Assembly: GCF_022919135.1 (NCBI RefSeq)
Contig: NZ_CP095049.1
Span: 3,724,501-3,788,500 of the forward strand
Source of the DNA: Hymenobacter cellulosivorans
Lineage (GTDB): Bacteria > Bacteroidota > Bacteroidia > Cytophagales > Hymenobacteraceae
DNA: 64,000 nucleotides
Direction: 5' to 3'
Part shown: piece by piece, positions 1 to 10,524 of the stretch
Layout: each line of letters opens with the position of its first letter
Numbering within the stretch: position 1 is the first letter of the stretch
Notes under the pieces: model-generated
What the model saw: only the letters and a program-made list of their open reading frames with translations
The model's database searches: none
What the model was told of the DNA's origin: nothing
Translations under genes and position numbers: made by a program

Positions 1-2
1 CC

Positions 3-689
3 ACCGGCTTCAGCGGCCTGACCCAGATTATCCAGGTTGGGCAGCCCATCAATTCCTTCGTGCTCTACGACGTCATTGGCGTGTATAAAAACCAGGAAGA
101 CGTGAACAACAGTCCGCGCATGGCCAAAACGGTGCCCGGCGACCAGAAGTACCGCGACGTAAACGGCGACGGCCAGATTACCGACGCCGACCGTACCCTG
201 GTGGGCAACCCTCAGCCTAAGTTCATCTTCGGTATCACCAACTCGGTAACCTACCGCAACTTCGATTTCTCAGTGCTGATCAACGCCCAGCAGGGCGGCA
301 AAATCTACTCCATCGTGGGTCGTAACCTCGACTCGCCGGGCATGGGCTACCTCTACAACAAGCTGGCCCGCTGGGAAAACCGCTGGAAGTCGGAGGAAGA
401 TACCGGCGACGGCATGACGCCCCGCATGGGCGCCCCGAGTGCCTACTACGACACGCGCTGGTTGTATAGCTCCGACTACATCCGCATCAAGAACGTGACG
501 GTGGGCTACAACCTGCCTAAAGTGCGCTTCTACGACCGGGCCCGCCTGTACCTGGCCGTCGAGAATGCCTTCCTGTTCGACAAGTACACGGGCGGCTTCT
601 CGCCCGAGGCAGCCAACGACGCCGGCGGCGACTACGGCGGCTACCCCATTGCCCGTACCTACACGCTGGGCTTCAACTTGACCCTGTAA
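3..689 (+). CDS. SusC-type TonB-dependent transporter, C-terminal part
   Basis: The frame is already open at the left edge, so the plug and most of the barrel lie outside the window; about 228 residues are visible. SusC proteins are TonB-dependent outer-membrane barrels that import oligosaccharides captured by a SusD lipoprotein. The visible part has typical SusC end features: a calcium-like loop DVNGDGQITDADRT, the segment YIRIKNVTVGYNLP near residue 150 of the visible part, and a final barrel strand YTLGFNLTL ending in a hydrophobic residue. SusD follows 32 bp downstream on the same strand. Inferred substrate: rhamnogalacturonan or pectin fragments, from the PL11, GH2, GH43 and CE12 genes nearby. 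Confidence 0.93.
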   Translation, partial: TGFSGLTQIIQVGQPINSFVLYDVIGVYKNQEDVNNSPRMAKTVPGDQKYRDVNGDGQITDADRTLVGNPQPKFIFGITNSVTYRNFDFSVLINAQQGGKIYSIVGRNLDSPGMGYLYNKLARWENRWKSEEDTGDGMTPRMGAPSAYYDTRWLYSSDYIRIKNVTVGYNLPKVRFYDRARLYLAVENAFLFDKYTGGFSPEAANDAGGDYGGYPIARTYTLGFNLTL

Positions 690-721
690 CCGAGCCGCCA
701 CGCTTTTTCTCTCCGAAGACG

Positions 722-2230
722 ATGAAGACTTTCAAACACCTCACTTGCGCGGCACTCCTTGGCCTGGGCACCCTGCTGCTGGCTTCCTGCGAAGACAAGC
801 TCGATATCAGCCCCGAGGCCCGCAACAGCACCGCCGATTTCTACAAGGACGAGTCGGACGTGAACCAGGGCGTCATTTCGATTTATAACAGCTGCATGTC
901 GTTTCCGACCAATTCCTACTGGAACATGGCCGAGATGCGCGGCGACAATATCGTGGTGAGCACCAACCTGAATGCCCAGCGCGACTACGCTGACATCAAT
1001 TTTTTCCTGGCTTCCTCCCAAACCGGGCAGTTTCAGGCCACCTGGGCCGACCTGTTTGAGGCCGTGTACCGGGCCAACCTACTCCAGGAAAAGATTCAGC
1101 CCTTCACGTTTGCCCGCGTAAATCAATTCAAGGGCGAGGCGCGGTTTCTGCGGGCGTTGGCCTACTTCGACTTGGTCCGCTTCTGGGGCCCGGTCCCGAT
1201 TGTCGACAAAGTGGTGACGGCCACCGAGGCCAAGCAGATTCCGCGTGCCTCCATTGCCGACGTGTATAGCTTCATCGTGGAGGATCTGAAGTTTGCCGCC
1301 GAAAACCTGCCCGACACCTACACCACCGAAAAGGGGCGGGCCACCAAATGGGCGGCCAAAGCCCTGCTGGGCCGAGTATACCTGACCATGTACGGCTATC
1401 CGCTCAAGCAAGCCAGTGCCCTGCCGCTGGCCAAGCAGCAGCTGGCCGACGTCATTGCCCAGGAAGGCAAGGCCGGCGTGCCCACCATGTCGAGTTCGTT
1501 TAAGGCCCTGTTTCAGACCGCCAACGACAACAAGTTTCACCTCTTCGAAATCCAGTACATTTCCGGCACCGGCGGCCTGGGTAGCCAGATTCCGTCGGAT
1601 CAGGCGTTTCAGTTTCCCTCGCAGTGGTCGGCGTTCCAGCCCTTCGGCCTCGATGCGGGCGTAAATCCCAACCTGCTGGGCGCGGGCTGGCCCAAAAAGG
1701 ATTTGCGCAAGGAAGCCACCCTCGACTCGGGCTACGTCGACACCAAAACCAACGCCAAGTCCGGCCGGGTGCAGTTCACCAAGTTTCTGGAAAAAGGCAC
1801 CACGGCGCCCACCGGCCAGCGCGACTACCCCAACAACTACCCCGTTATCCGCTTCGAAGACGTGCTGCTAATGCAGGCCGAAGTGCTCAACGAGGAAGTA
1901 GCCGACGGCGGCAACGTGTCCGCCCAGGCTCTGACTTACGTGAACCGCATCCGGACCCGCTCGGGTGTGCCCGCCCTCACGAGCATGAGTAAAGTCAACT
2001 TCCGCCTGGCCCTGGAGCGGGAGCGGCGCTGGGAGTTTGCCGCCGAGGGCCTGCGCTGGCACGACTTGGTGCGCACCGGCCGCGCCCTGGCCGTGATGAA
2101 CCAGTTTATCACCGACAACAAGCTGCCCCGCGCCCAGGCCCTGACCGAAACCGATTTGCTGTTCCCGATTCCGCTGGCCGAGCTGCGCATCAATCCCGGC
2201 TTCTGGCAGCAAAACCCCGGTTACAACTAA
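722..2230 (+). CDS. SusD/RagB-family nutrient-binding outer membrane lipoprotein
   Basis: A 502-residue protein, normal for SusD. The N-terminus is a lipoprotein signal peptide with lipobox LLASC (Cys23). Family-typical segments include GEARFLRALAYFDLVRFWGPVPIV (about 140-163, given here only as a landmark), ATKWAAKALLGRVYL and the C-terminal ERRWEFAAEGLRWHDLVRTG, which belong to the SusD TPR-like and C-terminal domains. SusD sits on the cell surface, captures glycans and hands them to its SusC partner. It follows SusC by 32 bp and is closed by a rho-independent hairpin. The substrate is inferred from neighbouring pectin-active genes. Confidence 0.95.
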   Translation: MKTFKHLTCAALLGLGTLLLASCEDKLDISPEARNSTADFYKDESDVNQGVISIYNSCMSFPTNSYWNMAEMRGDNIVVSTNLNAQRDYADINFFLASSQTGQFQATWADLFEAVYRANLLQEKIQPFTFARVNQFKGEARFLRALAYFDLVRFWGPVPIVDKVVTATEAKQIPRASIADVYSFIVEDLKFAAENLPDTYTTEKGRATKWAAKALLGRVYLTMYGYPLKQASALPLAKQQLADVIAQEGKAGVPTMSSSFKALFQTANDNKFHLFEIQYISGTGGLGSQIPSDQAFQFPSQWSAFQPFGLDAGVNPNLLGAGWPKKDLRKEATLDSGYVDTKTNAKSGRVQFTKFLEKGTTAPTGQRDYPNNYPVIRFEDVLLMQAEVLNEEVADGGNVSAQALTYVNRIRTRSGVPALTSMSKVNFRLALERERRWEFAAEGLRWHDLVRTGRALAVMNQFITDNKLPRAQALTETDLLFPIPLAELRINPGFWQQNPGYN

Positions 2231-2267
2231 GCTTGGCAAGGCCGATTCATCATTTCATGCAGTAAAG

Positions 2268-2299
2268 AGGCTGCCTCAGTTGGGGGCAGCTTCTTTTTT
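2268..2299 (+). terminator. Rho-independent terminator after susD
   Basis: Stem AGGCTGCC pairs with GGCAGCTT (one G-T pair) around a short loop and is followed by a run of six T. It lies 38 bp after the susD stop and separates the SusCD unit from the PL11 gene. Confidence 0.8.
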
Positions 2300-2356
2300 A
2301 CCCTGAATTCTCTGATATGAGCTTTTCGGCCGTTTTCTTTCCTATTGTTGCTCTCT

Positions 2357-4394
2357 ATGTTCACCCCGTATCGTTCCTTTTCGGTCATAAGCTTATTGAG
2401 ATCCAAGCCGGGGCACGCGGCTTGGCGCGGTGCCTGCTGGCTCTTGCTGACTACTAGCACTTTGGCATTCGGGGAGTGGGGCCCACAGTATTCTGCCCCG
2501 ACCTGCCCGCCGCGCCGCCGGTGCAGGCCGAGCGGCTGGGGCGGGGCGTGGTGGCCGTGGCCCAGCCCGACGGCCGAATCTTCGTGAGCTGGCGTCTGCT
2601 GGCCTCCGACCCGGCCTCAGTGCGGTTCACGCTCTACCGCCACCTCGGCAACGGTCAAAAGGAGAAAGTCACCGGCCAAGCTACTTCGCGCACCAACTGG
2701 GTGGATAACCTGGGGCCCACTGGCAAAGCCCCGCGGCCCGTGGCCTATTCGGTAGAGGTAGCGGGCACCAAAGAGACCAAGCCCTCAACAGCTGCCGTTT
2801 GGGCCCAGAGCGTTCTGCGCATCCCGCTCCAACAACCCGCGGGCGGGACGGTGAGTAGTGGGAGTGAGGTTAGCAGCTACACTTACTCGGCCAACGACGC
2901 CTCGGTAGCCGACCTCGACGGCGACGGACAGTATGAAATCGTGCTGAAGTGGGAGCCCAGCAACGCCCGTGACAATGGCTCGGCGGGCATCACCGGGCCG
3001 GTGCTGCTGGATGCCTACACCCTGGCCGGCACCCAGCTCTGGCGTATCAATCTGGGCTGCAATATCCGGGCTGGCGCGCACTACACCCAGTTTATGGTTT
3101 ACGACCTCGACGGTGACGGCAAAGCCGAAGTAGCCTGCAAAACCGCCGACGGCACCCTGGACGGGCAGGGCAAAACCATTGGCGACGCGGGCAAAGACTA
3201 CCGCACCCTCACTGTGCCCACCGACGGGGAGGCCGTGGCTACTGCCCGCGACAGTAAGTTTGGCCGCATCCTGGCTGGGCCGGAATACCTCACCGTTTTC
3301 AATGGACAAACCGGCGCCGCGCTGGCCACCACAGCCTATGTGCCCGGCCGCGCCCCGCTCGACGGTTGGGGTGGTATCGGGGGCAATGGCGGCAATGACC
3401 GCTACGGCAACCGCGCCGACCGTTTTCTGGCCGCTGTGGCTTACCTGGATGGGCAGCGCCCCAGCTTGGTGATGTGCCGCGGCTACTACGGCCGCACCGT
3501 GCTGGCCGCCTGGGACTGGCGCGGTGGCCAGCTCACCCAGCGCTGGCTATTCGACTCGAGAGACGATAAAAACCCGTTTTCGGGTATGGGCAACCACGGC
3601 TTGAGCGTGAACGACGTGGACGCTGACGGCCGCGACGAAATCGTGTACGGGGCTATGGTGGTCGACGACGACGGCCGGGGCTTGTTCAGCACCGGCCTGC
3701 GCCACGGCGACGCCCTGCACGTGTCGGACCTGGACCCCGTTACGCCGGGCCTGGAAGCCTGGGGCGTGCACGAAAACGAGGACAAGGTGCCCGGCCACGA
3801 AAACGGCCCCGGCGCGGCGCTCTACGCTGCCGGCACCGGCACCCTCCTGCTGGCTGAGCTGCCTGGCCAGGACGTGGGCCGGGCATGGCCGCCGACATTG
3901 ACCCGCGCTACCCCGGCGCTGAGCTGTGGGCCAGCAGCCCGGAACTGGGGCTGCTCTCGTGCCGAGGCGAGAAAATAGGGCCGGCCCCGCGCGCCGTCAA
4001 TTTCGGGCTGTGGTGGGACGGCGACCTGCAACGCGAGTTGCTGGACGGCCCGGCGGTATATAAGTGGGCTTACCAGTCGGCCCAAATGACCACGCTGCTG
4101 GATGGCAAACTCCTGGGTGCGGCTTCCTGCAACGGGAGCAAGGCTACACCCTGCCTTTCGGCCGACCTGCTCGGCGACTGGCGCGAGGAAGTGGTGTGGC
4201 GCACGGCGACCAACGATGCCCTACTGCTTGTTACCACTACCGTTCCCACCGAGCACCGCTTCGTGACGCTCATGCAGGACCGGGCCTACCGCCTGGGCGT
4301 GGCCCGCGAAAATGTGGGCTATAACCAGCCGCCCCACCCCGGGTATTATCTGGGCCAGGGCATGAAGCTGCCGAATGCACAGGTGCTAAAGTAA
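2357..4394 (+). pseudogene. Rhamnogalacturonan lyase (PL11), broken by two -1 frameshifts
   Basis: The coding sequence is spread over three frames. The signal-peptide part starts at the ATG at 2357 (hydrophobic WLLLTTSTLAFG). The mature lyase begins in another frame within 2458-2527 (AERLGRGVVAVAQ, matching LEKLNRGVVAVR in the intact paralogue at 20539). A second shift lies at 3884/3885: the paralogue reads GGGCCATGG where this copy reads GGGCATGG, so one C is missing and the frame moves from DVGRA into MAADIDPRYPGAELW. Calcium-type loops DLDGDGQYEIV, DLDGDGKAEVAC and DVDADGRDEIV and the NFGLWWDGDLQRELLDG block are intact. PL11 enzymes cleave the rhamnogalacturonan-I backbone by beta-elimination. 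This copy ends straight after the lyase domain, without the C-terminal modules of the other copy. Sequencing errors in G/C runs could also explain both shifts. Confidence 0.85.
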
Positions 4395-4699
4395 GCGCTG
4401 GGAGGTTGATGCATAGGGCAGCTGGGGGCTGGCCGCTACCCGCAGGCCGAGCGGTACAAACTGCTAATGGGGGAGAAGTCCACCTTGGATCCGGTATAGC
4501 AAGGATTGTTTTTGGAACTTTTTTAGTGAGTTGAGCTAAGTGTTGAAAATCTGGTAGTTAATCTGCTGAAAAGTGGAATAAACTACCAAAAGAAGTCTGG
4601 TCGAAGGCCGTGCGGTGAGCTGATTGAGACTGGTTTGGTACAGTCCTTGGAAATACCGCTACCATTGAACCAAAGGTCTTTTACTTCTTATTTTTTTCT
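4395..4699. other. Intergenic stretch, no gene seen
   Basis: About 305 bases between the PL11 pseudogene and a lipoprotein gene. It is more AT-rich than the flanks. The only structure seen is a short inverted repeat, GGTAGTT (4553-4559) and AACTACC (4581-4587). It presumably carries the promoter of the lipoprotein gene, but no clear TAnnTTTG element was found. Confidence 0.5.
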
Positions 4700-5281
4700 A
4701 TGCCAATCTTTACCCGCTCCCTGTTTCTGCTAGCCCTGACGACGGCCAGCCTGCTCACGTCCTGCTCCGATAAAAACGAGGAGCCGGCCCCCACGCCGGA
4801 CCCGGCGCCTACCTATGCCTTGAGTCATTATTTCTACTACCCGGCGACCAACGGTGCAGCGGCCGTTATCCATCCCAACCAAGATATTACTGGCAAAGCC
4901 CAGTTGCATCCGACAGTGCTGGCCCTGGATTTTGAGGCCAAGGCCGACATGCCTCATTTTGAAATCGAGCGGGCCCAGCTCAAGCCCGACTGGAAAGGCG
5001 TTTACCCGCTCAGGTGCCGGGCGCGGCCGGCTGACCCCGTATTCGTGTCTTATTCCTACCATACCGATGGCTACCGCATTTTCCGTTTCAGCGACTTTAC
5101 TCAAACGCTGACCGGCCACGTGACCATCACGGCCTATGATACCAAGCGCCAGCTCATCAGTGGTACCTACGAGGTACAGGCCCCCGGACAAACTGACCCG
5201 CTGGAATTTTCTATCGACACCAAGTGCGACATTACGCTCAGCGGCAGCTTTACGGATCTGAAAGTGAAGCCCCAACCGTAG
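4700..5281 (+). CDS. Putative lipoprotein of unknown function
   Basis: A 193-residue protein. The N-terminus is a clear lipoprotein signal (hydrophobic LFLLALTTASLLTSC, lipobox Cys22), followed by an acidic, proline-rich linker (SDKNEEPAPTPDPAP) that should keep the mature protein away from the membrane. The rest looks beta-rich (alternating hydrophobic strands such as GHVTITAYD and LISGTYEVQ) with no motif I recognise. It is a single-gene unit with its own terminator between the PL11 pseudogene and the MoxR ternary operon. A role in the adjacent glycan locus is possible but not shown by the sequence. Confidence 0.75.
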   Translation: MPIFTRSLFLLALTTASLLTSCSDKNEEPAPTPDPAPTYALSHYFYYPATNGAAAVIHPNQDITGKAQLHPTVLALDFEAKADMPHFEIERAQLKPDWKGVYPLRCRARPADPVFVSYSYHTDGYRIFRFSDFTQTLTGHVTITAYDTKRQLISGTYEVQAPGQTDPLEFSIDTKCDITLSGSFTDLKVKPQP

Positions 5282-5315
5282 CAGCCCTGGCAAGTTGCCC
5301 GGCTACTCCATCGAC

Positions 5316-5348
5316 AAAGCTGCTGGCTCCGGAGCCAGCAGCTTTTTT
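5316..5348 (+). terminator. Rho-independent terminator after the lipoprotein gene
   Basis: Perfect 15-bp stem (AAAGCTGCTGGCTCC with its complement, no unpaired loop in the primary sequence) followed by six T. It lies 35 bp after the stop at 5281 and insulates the ternary operon that starts at 5514. Confidence 0.9.
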
Positions 5349-5513
5349 GGGCTTTGCACCTCTGGCTGGCCTGTTTATCCGGCCGGCGTGTGGCTTATTT
5401 CACGACCCAGAGCCTGCTGGTTGCCTGACTACGCCGGAAATAGAATACTTTAGGAGCCATTTAGATCAGGGCCTGATGTCGAATGGCGGTTGGGTTGTCC
5501 TTGTTTGCGTATC

Positions 5514-6144
5514 ATGCTGATCACCAGTTTTTTACAAGACCTGCTAACCACAGGCAGCATTACCCTGACGGGCCGACCCACGCCTTTTGTGCCCGATGAT
5601 CTGCTGGCCGCTACCGACTTGCTGCAAACATACCACGCCGAGGATGCCCAGCAAATGCCCCATTCGGCTCCGGCGTTCGACGCCCCGGCGGCGCTCTGGG
5701 CGGCCAGGTTGCTCTACTACACGATTCAGCTGACGTTGGTGCGCGAGCTGGACGAGGCCGTTATTGCCCAGGCCCTGGCGGATTTCACGGCCGACCTCAC
5801 CCCCGAAGTTCTGTATTCGGCCGACCTTATGCTGCGCTACTTGCCCGACTTGCTGCGCCTGGCCAAAGGCCTGGCGCCCGGCGACGCACTGGTGGCCCGC
5901 CTGCAAGCTCTGGCCCGGCAGTGGCCCTTGTCGTTTGTAAGCTCGGAAATGCCTGATCCGGAAGCCGAAGCCCGGGTGCTGGTCCACCCGGCCCTGCGCC
6001 AGGAATACGTGGACCGCATCATCCGGGCCCAGGACCGGCGGCGGGCGGGGCAGGAGCACCTGCGGCCCCTGGTGCAGGCGGCGCTGGGTGGCCACGCGGC
6101 CACGCTCTGGCCCGATTTTCAGGCCTTTACTCTTTTACCGACTG

Positions 6145-6164
<20 letters not shown>
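5514..6164 (+). CDS. Small leading component of MoxR-vWA-propeller ternary system (bpX-type)
   Basis: A 216-residue, leucine- and alanine-rich, probably all-helical soluble protein with no signal peptide or membrane segment. ATG 5514 is preferred over an upstream TTG. A conserved-looking stretch is APAALWAARLLYYTIQL (about residues 57-73), and a basic helix (YVDRIIRAQDRRRAGQ) lies near the C-terminus. It is the first gene of a five-gene operon and overlaps the MoxR gene by 20 bp, so translation is probably coupled. Position, size and partners fit the first small bpX partner of MoxR-vWA-beta-propeller ternary systems, probably bpX0; the exact number is from memory and unsure. Its biochemical role is unknown. 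Confidence 0.75.
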
Positions 6165-7289
<1,125 letters not shown>

Positions 7290-7293
<4 letters not shown>

Positions 7294-8012
7294 TGACGGA
7301 GCGTGTACTCGTATTGGCCAGCGCCGACCGGGCGGTTCTGGGCTATGTGCGCACCGTGCCTGGCCTGCGCGTAGCCGAAGCGGCCGGGCAACTGTGGGTG
7401 CGCGGCCTGCCCGCTACCGGGGAGCTGCCGGCGGCGGCGCGCAGGCTGCCCGCTGCAGCCGCGTATGCCCTGGATGCGCAGAACCGGCTGTTTGCCACTG
7501 GTCAGCTGACGCCCACGGCCCATCTGCCGGACCTGGCGTGGCTGCCTATTCAGGAGTTTGTGCCGCTGGAGCTGCCCACGGCCGCGCTGCCTGGCCAGGC
7601 CCGCCTGCGCTACCGGGTGCGCCTGGTGCCCTCGGCCCGGGCAGTGGCGGGTAGCGCCTTACTCACGACGCTGGCGGCCTGGCTGGCCTACGTTGAAACG
7701 GCCCCCGAAATCCGGCTGCGCCACCTGCGTTTCGCCGTTGCGGAAGATGAGCGGGTACTGGTGCTGGGTGCGCCTCTGCCGCCGCTGGCCGGGCAGGAGT
7801 ACTGGCTCCAGGAAGGCATGCTGCTGCCGGCCGGCTTCGATTTTGAGGCGCCACTGCTGGCTCCTTTGCTGGCCCGCCGCCTGAATCCCGCCGCTGATTC
7901 CCTCGTGGTTTTTGTTTCCAATGGCCGCTGGGAGCAAGTTTTGACTTCCAACCTAGTGCCCGCTACCCGTAGCGCCGTACGCCGAACGGCTCAGAGCTTC
8001 AGCCATGCGTAG
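7290..8012 (+). CDS. Ternary-system component (bpX1-like), unknown function
   Basis: A 240-residue protein, mostly alpha/beta to beta in character, without signal or membrane segments. The start at 7290 is chosen because ATG overlaps the MoxR stop (ATGA), the hallmark of coupled translation; the longer frame from 7137 lies inside MoxR. It is rich in Leu, Ala and Pro. Recognisable stretches are LPDLAWLPIQEFVPLELP (about 75-92) and RLVPSARAVAGSALLTTLAAWLAYVETAPEIRL around 113-145 as a helical segment. It overlaps the vWA gene by 8 bp. Genes of this size and position sit between MoxR and vWA genes in the ternary systems; I associate it with bpX1 but cannot confirm this without a profile search. 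Confidence 0.72.
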
Positions 8013-10521
8013 CGCGTCCCCTTCCTTGGCTACCCAGCAGGCGCTGCAATACTTTCAGGCTCCCAAGAGCTACTTCTGGCACTGGGCCGAGGGCGGGGAA
8101 GTTGTGGAGTGGCAAAATGGGGGAACAATCTGCTACCGCGAGGAGCTGCAGGCCGTTCTTTCCGCATTGGCCCCCGAGGGATTACCGCCGTTGGGTGCGG
8201 TCCTGTTGCTGCTGGCCTCCTGCTCCGACGCCTGGCCGGGCGCTAGGGCGCTGGGTGTGCTGCAGGCTACGGCCAGATTTCTGATGCAGCCAGGGGCCGC
8301 TGATGAGCGGGAGTTTTACCTGAACCAGACCATCCGGTTTCTGAATCTGGTGCATGCTCTGCCGCGGGAACTGCGTACCGGCCCGCCCAAACTGCACTTG
8401 TTTCGGGAAGTATTGCAGGAACCCAACCGCAAGACAGGCCCGGCTTCATTGGCCGTCGTGCTGAACCTGCAGCAGGTCAGAAGTCAGCAGAGCGTGGATG
8501 AATGGTGCAGTGGCCGCCTCGATGCCGCTCTGCAAGCTCCGGCGGCGGTGGCTACCAACGACTATTTCCTGGCTGACCTGCTGTGTCTGGACCGCGCTTT
8601 CCAGCGCTTTCCCAGCACCGACCTGCTCGCCTTGCGCCTGCGCACCGGACAAGACCGGGTGCCCGAGCCGTTGCCCGAGTTGCCGGAAACTCCGCCCGAT
8701 GAGCCCACCGACCTGCTCGACGAGCTGGCCCGGGACGTGCGCACGGCGGGGCTGGCCCGGCTTACCCAGCGGCTGGTAGCCGCCCTGCGGATTCCGCTAC
8801 ACACCCGCGCGGCCAGTGAGCAGCCCCTGGGCGGCATCTCCGACGTTACCAACCGGGGCAACTTCGACCGGCTTTTACTCAGCGAGCTGGCCCACGACGA
8901 CCTGACGCTGACGGCCCGCCTGATTAACAACGAGGCACTATACTTGCGGCGGGAAGCTCCACCGACGCATGAGGTCCGGCCCCGCGTCATTCTGCTCGAT
9001 ACCACTCTGCGCCTGTGGGGCGTGCCGAAGGTATTTGCTTTGGCCGCTGCCCTGGCTTGGGCCCGCAACTCGGCCCACGGCCACCCGCCCGCGCCGGTGC
9101 TGGCCTACGCCCTGGGTGGGCAACTCGCCGAGCCCGTGGACCTCACCTCGCTGGAGGGCGTAATCGAGACGATGGGGCGGCTGGATGTGGCCCTACACGC
9201 CGGGACGGCCCTGCGGCACTTTGCCCAGGAGCAGGCGGCATCGGCTGCCGATGCGGCCACCGACGGGCTGCTTATTACCCAAGCCGAGCTGCTGCACGAG
9301 CCCGAGTTCGTAGCTGTTCTTGCCGAGCAGAAAACCACGCTACGCTTTCTGCTGACGGTGAGTCGGGACGGGGAATTGCAGCTGCACGAGTACCAGAATG
9401 GGCACCGCACGCTGCTTAGTACCAGTCGTTTCGATTTGGAGGAGCTGCTGTTTGCGCTAGGGCCCCGTATGCCCCGCCGCCCGCTGCCGGCGCGGGTACT
9501 GGATGGCTTTACGCCCGCCTTTTTGCTGCAAGAGCCCGCCCCGCTATTTTTTCCGACGGTAGGCGTACGGGTGTCCGTGCGCAATACCTTTTACCATCCG
9601 GCCTTGGGCGTGGTGGTCGTCACCGATACCCGCCGGGTACTCTACTGGCGTAGTCGCAGCTACGGCGCCCGGGAGCTGCTGCCCGTTATGGAAGCTGGGA
9701 GCTACCATTTTGGCGCCGACCACACGTATGCCACCGACCACAAGTCCTGCATTTATCTGCTGGTAAGTGGGGCTGATGTGCTGCGCGTTTATTTTTTTGC
9801 TACCACGTCGTTTACGGCTGCCGCTATTGCTCCGGAAATTGACATGGTCGACTTGTCCGACGAGCTGGACCCCGGGCAGGAGCCGACGCAGGTCGGGTTT
9901 GAGAACGGGTGCTACTACGTGCTCTGCGGCGGGCGTAAGCTGCTGTTTGACTGCCGCCGCCGGGAGATGCACCACGCCTGGCCGCGCCCGCTCAAGCTGC
10001 CGGCGGCCGGCTCCAAACCGGACTTTGGCCATGTGAAGCGCTATATCAATAACGGCTACTCGGTGCTGCACCGCGTGGATAGGCTGGGCGTTAATACGGC
10101 CAATGAGCTGGTGGTGGACGGGTACGAGGTGCGGCTGGTCATACACGACGAGCCGGCCCGGCAGGAGTTGGTGCTGGCGGCTAAAACGTACTATGCCAAT
10201 TCCGTTATGCGCTGCCGGGCCGAGCGGGTGGAAACGCAGCCGCAGCCGGACAACCCGCAACTTACGTTCCGTCGGTTTCAGTGGGCCGATGGTAGTGAGG
10301 CCGTGGTCGACACCCGCGGGCTGCTGCACCTGCGCAGCTCGGATAGCACCATTCCCGAAATAACCCTGGTGCTGGTGCTGGGCCAGCCCGCCGCTGCCTG
10401 GGCTGCCGATGGCGCCACCTGCGGCGCTTCATACTTCACCGGCTCTGAGTTGAAACAAAGTCTGTCCGTGGCCGACTTCGTGGACCGGTATCTTCTCCGC
10501 TTTATTGCCCGCCTGACTTAA
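8005..10521 (+). CDS. vWA plus beta-propeller-like protein of ternary system
   Basis: An 838-residue cytoplasmic protein in three parts. Residues 1-260 are helical. Residues 276-450 hold a vWA-type fold introduced by GGISDVTNRGNFDRLLLSEL. The metal-ion-dependent adhesion site is degenerate: DTTLR (332-336) replaces DxSxS, while a Thr is present in HAGTALR (401) and the later strand is DGLLITQ (420-426). Residues about 505-838 consist of repeated beta-strand units of the kind YHPALGVVVVTDTRRVLYW, consistent with a propeller. vWA proteins are the usual partners of MoxR ATPases and link the motor to a target; the propeller may be the recognition surface. The last statement is inference. It overlaps the upstream gene by 8 bp and lies 3 bp before the next. 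Confidence 0.85.
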   Translation: MRSASPSLATQQALQYFQAPKSYFWHWAEGGEVVEWQNGGTICYREELQAVLSALAPEGLPPLGAVLLLLASCSDAWPGARALGVLQATARFLMQPGAADEREFYLNQTIRFLNLVHALPRELRTGPPKLHLFREVLQEPNRKTGPASLAVVLNLQQVRSQQSVDEWCSGRLDAALQAPAAVATNDYFLADLLCLDRAFQRFPSTDLLALRLRTGQDRVPEPLPELPETPPDEPTDLLDELARDVRTAGLARLTQRLVAALRIPLHTRAASEQPLGGISDVTNRGNFDRLLLSELAHDDLTLTARLINNEALYLRREAPPTHEVRPRVILLDTTLRLWGVPKVFALAAALAWARNSAHGHPPAPVLAYALGGQLAEPVDLTSLEGVIETMGRLDVALHAGTALRHFAQEQAASAADAATDGLLITQAELLHEPEFVAVLAEQKTTLRFLLTVSRDGELQLHEYQNGHRTLLSTSRFDLEELLFALGPRMPRRPLPARVLDGFTPAFLLQEPAPLFFPTVGVRVSVRNTFYHPALGVVVVTDTRRVLYWRSRSYGARELLPVMEAGSYHFGADHTYATDHKSCIYLLVSGADVLRVYFFATTSFTAAAIAPEIDMVDLSDELDPGQEPTQVGFENGCYYVLCGGRKLLFDCRRREMHHAWPRPLKLPAAGSKPDFGHVKRYINNGYSVLHRVDRLGVNTANELVVDGYEVRLVIHDEPARQELVLAAKTYYANSVMRCRAERVETQPQPDNPQLTFRRFQWADGSEAVVDTRGLLHLRSSDSTIPEITLVLVLGQPAAAWAADGATCGASYFTGSELKQSLSVADFVDRYLLRFIARLT

Positions 10522-10524
10522 GCT

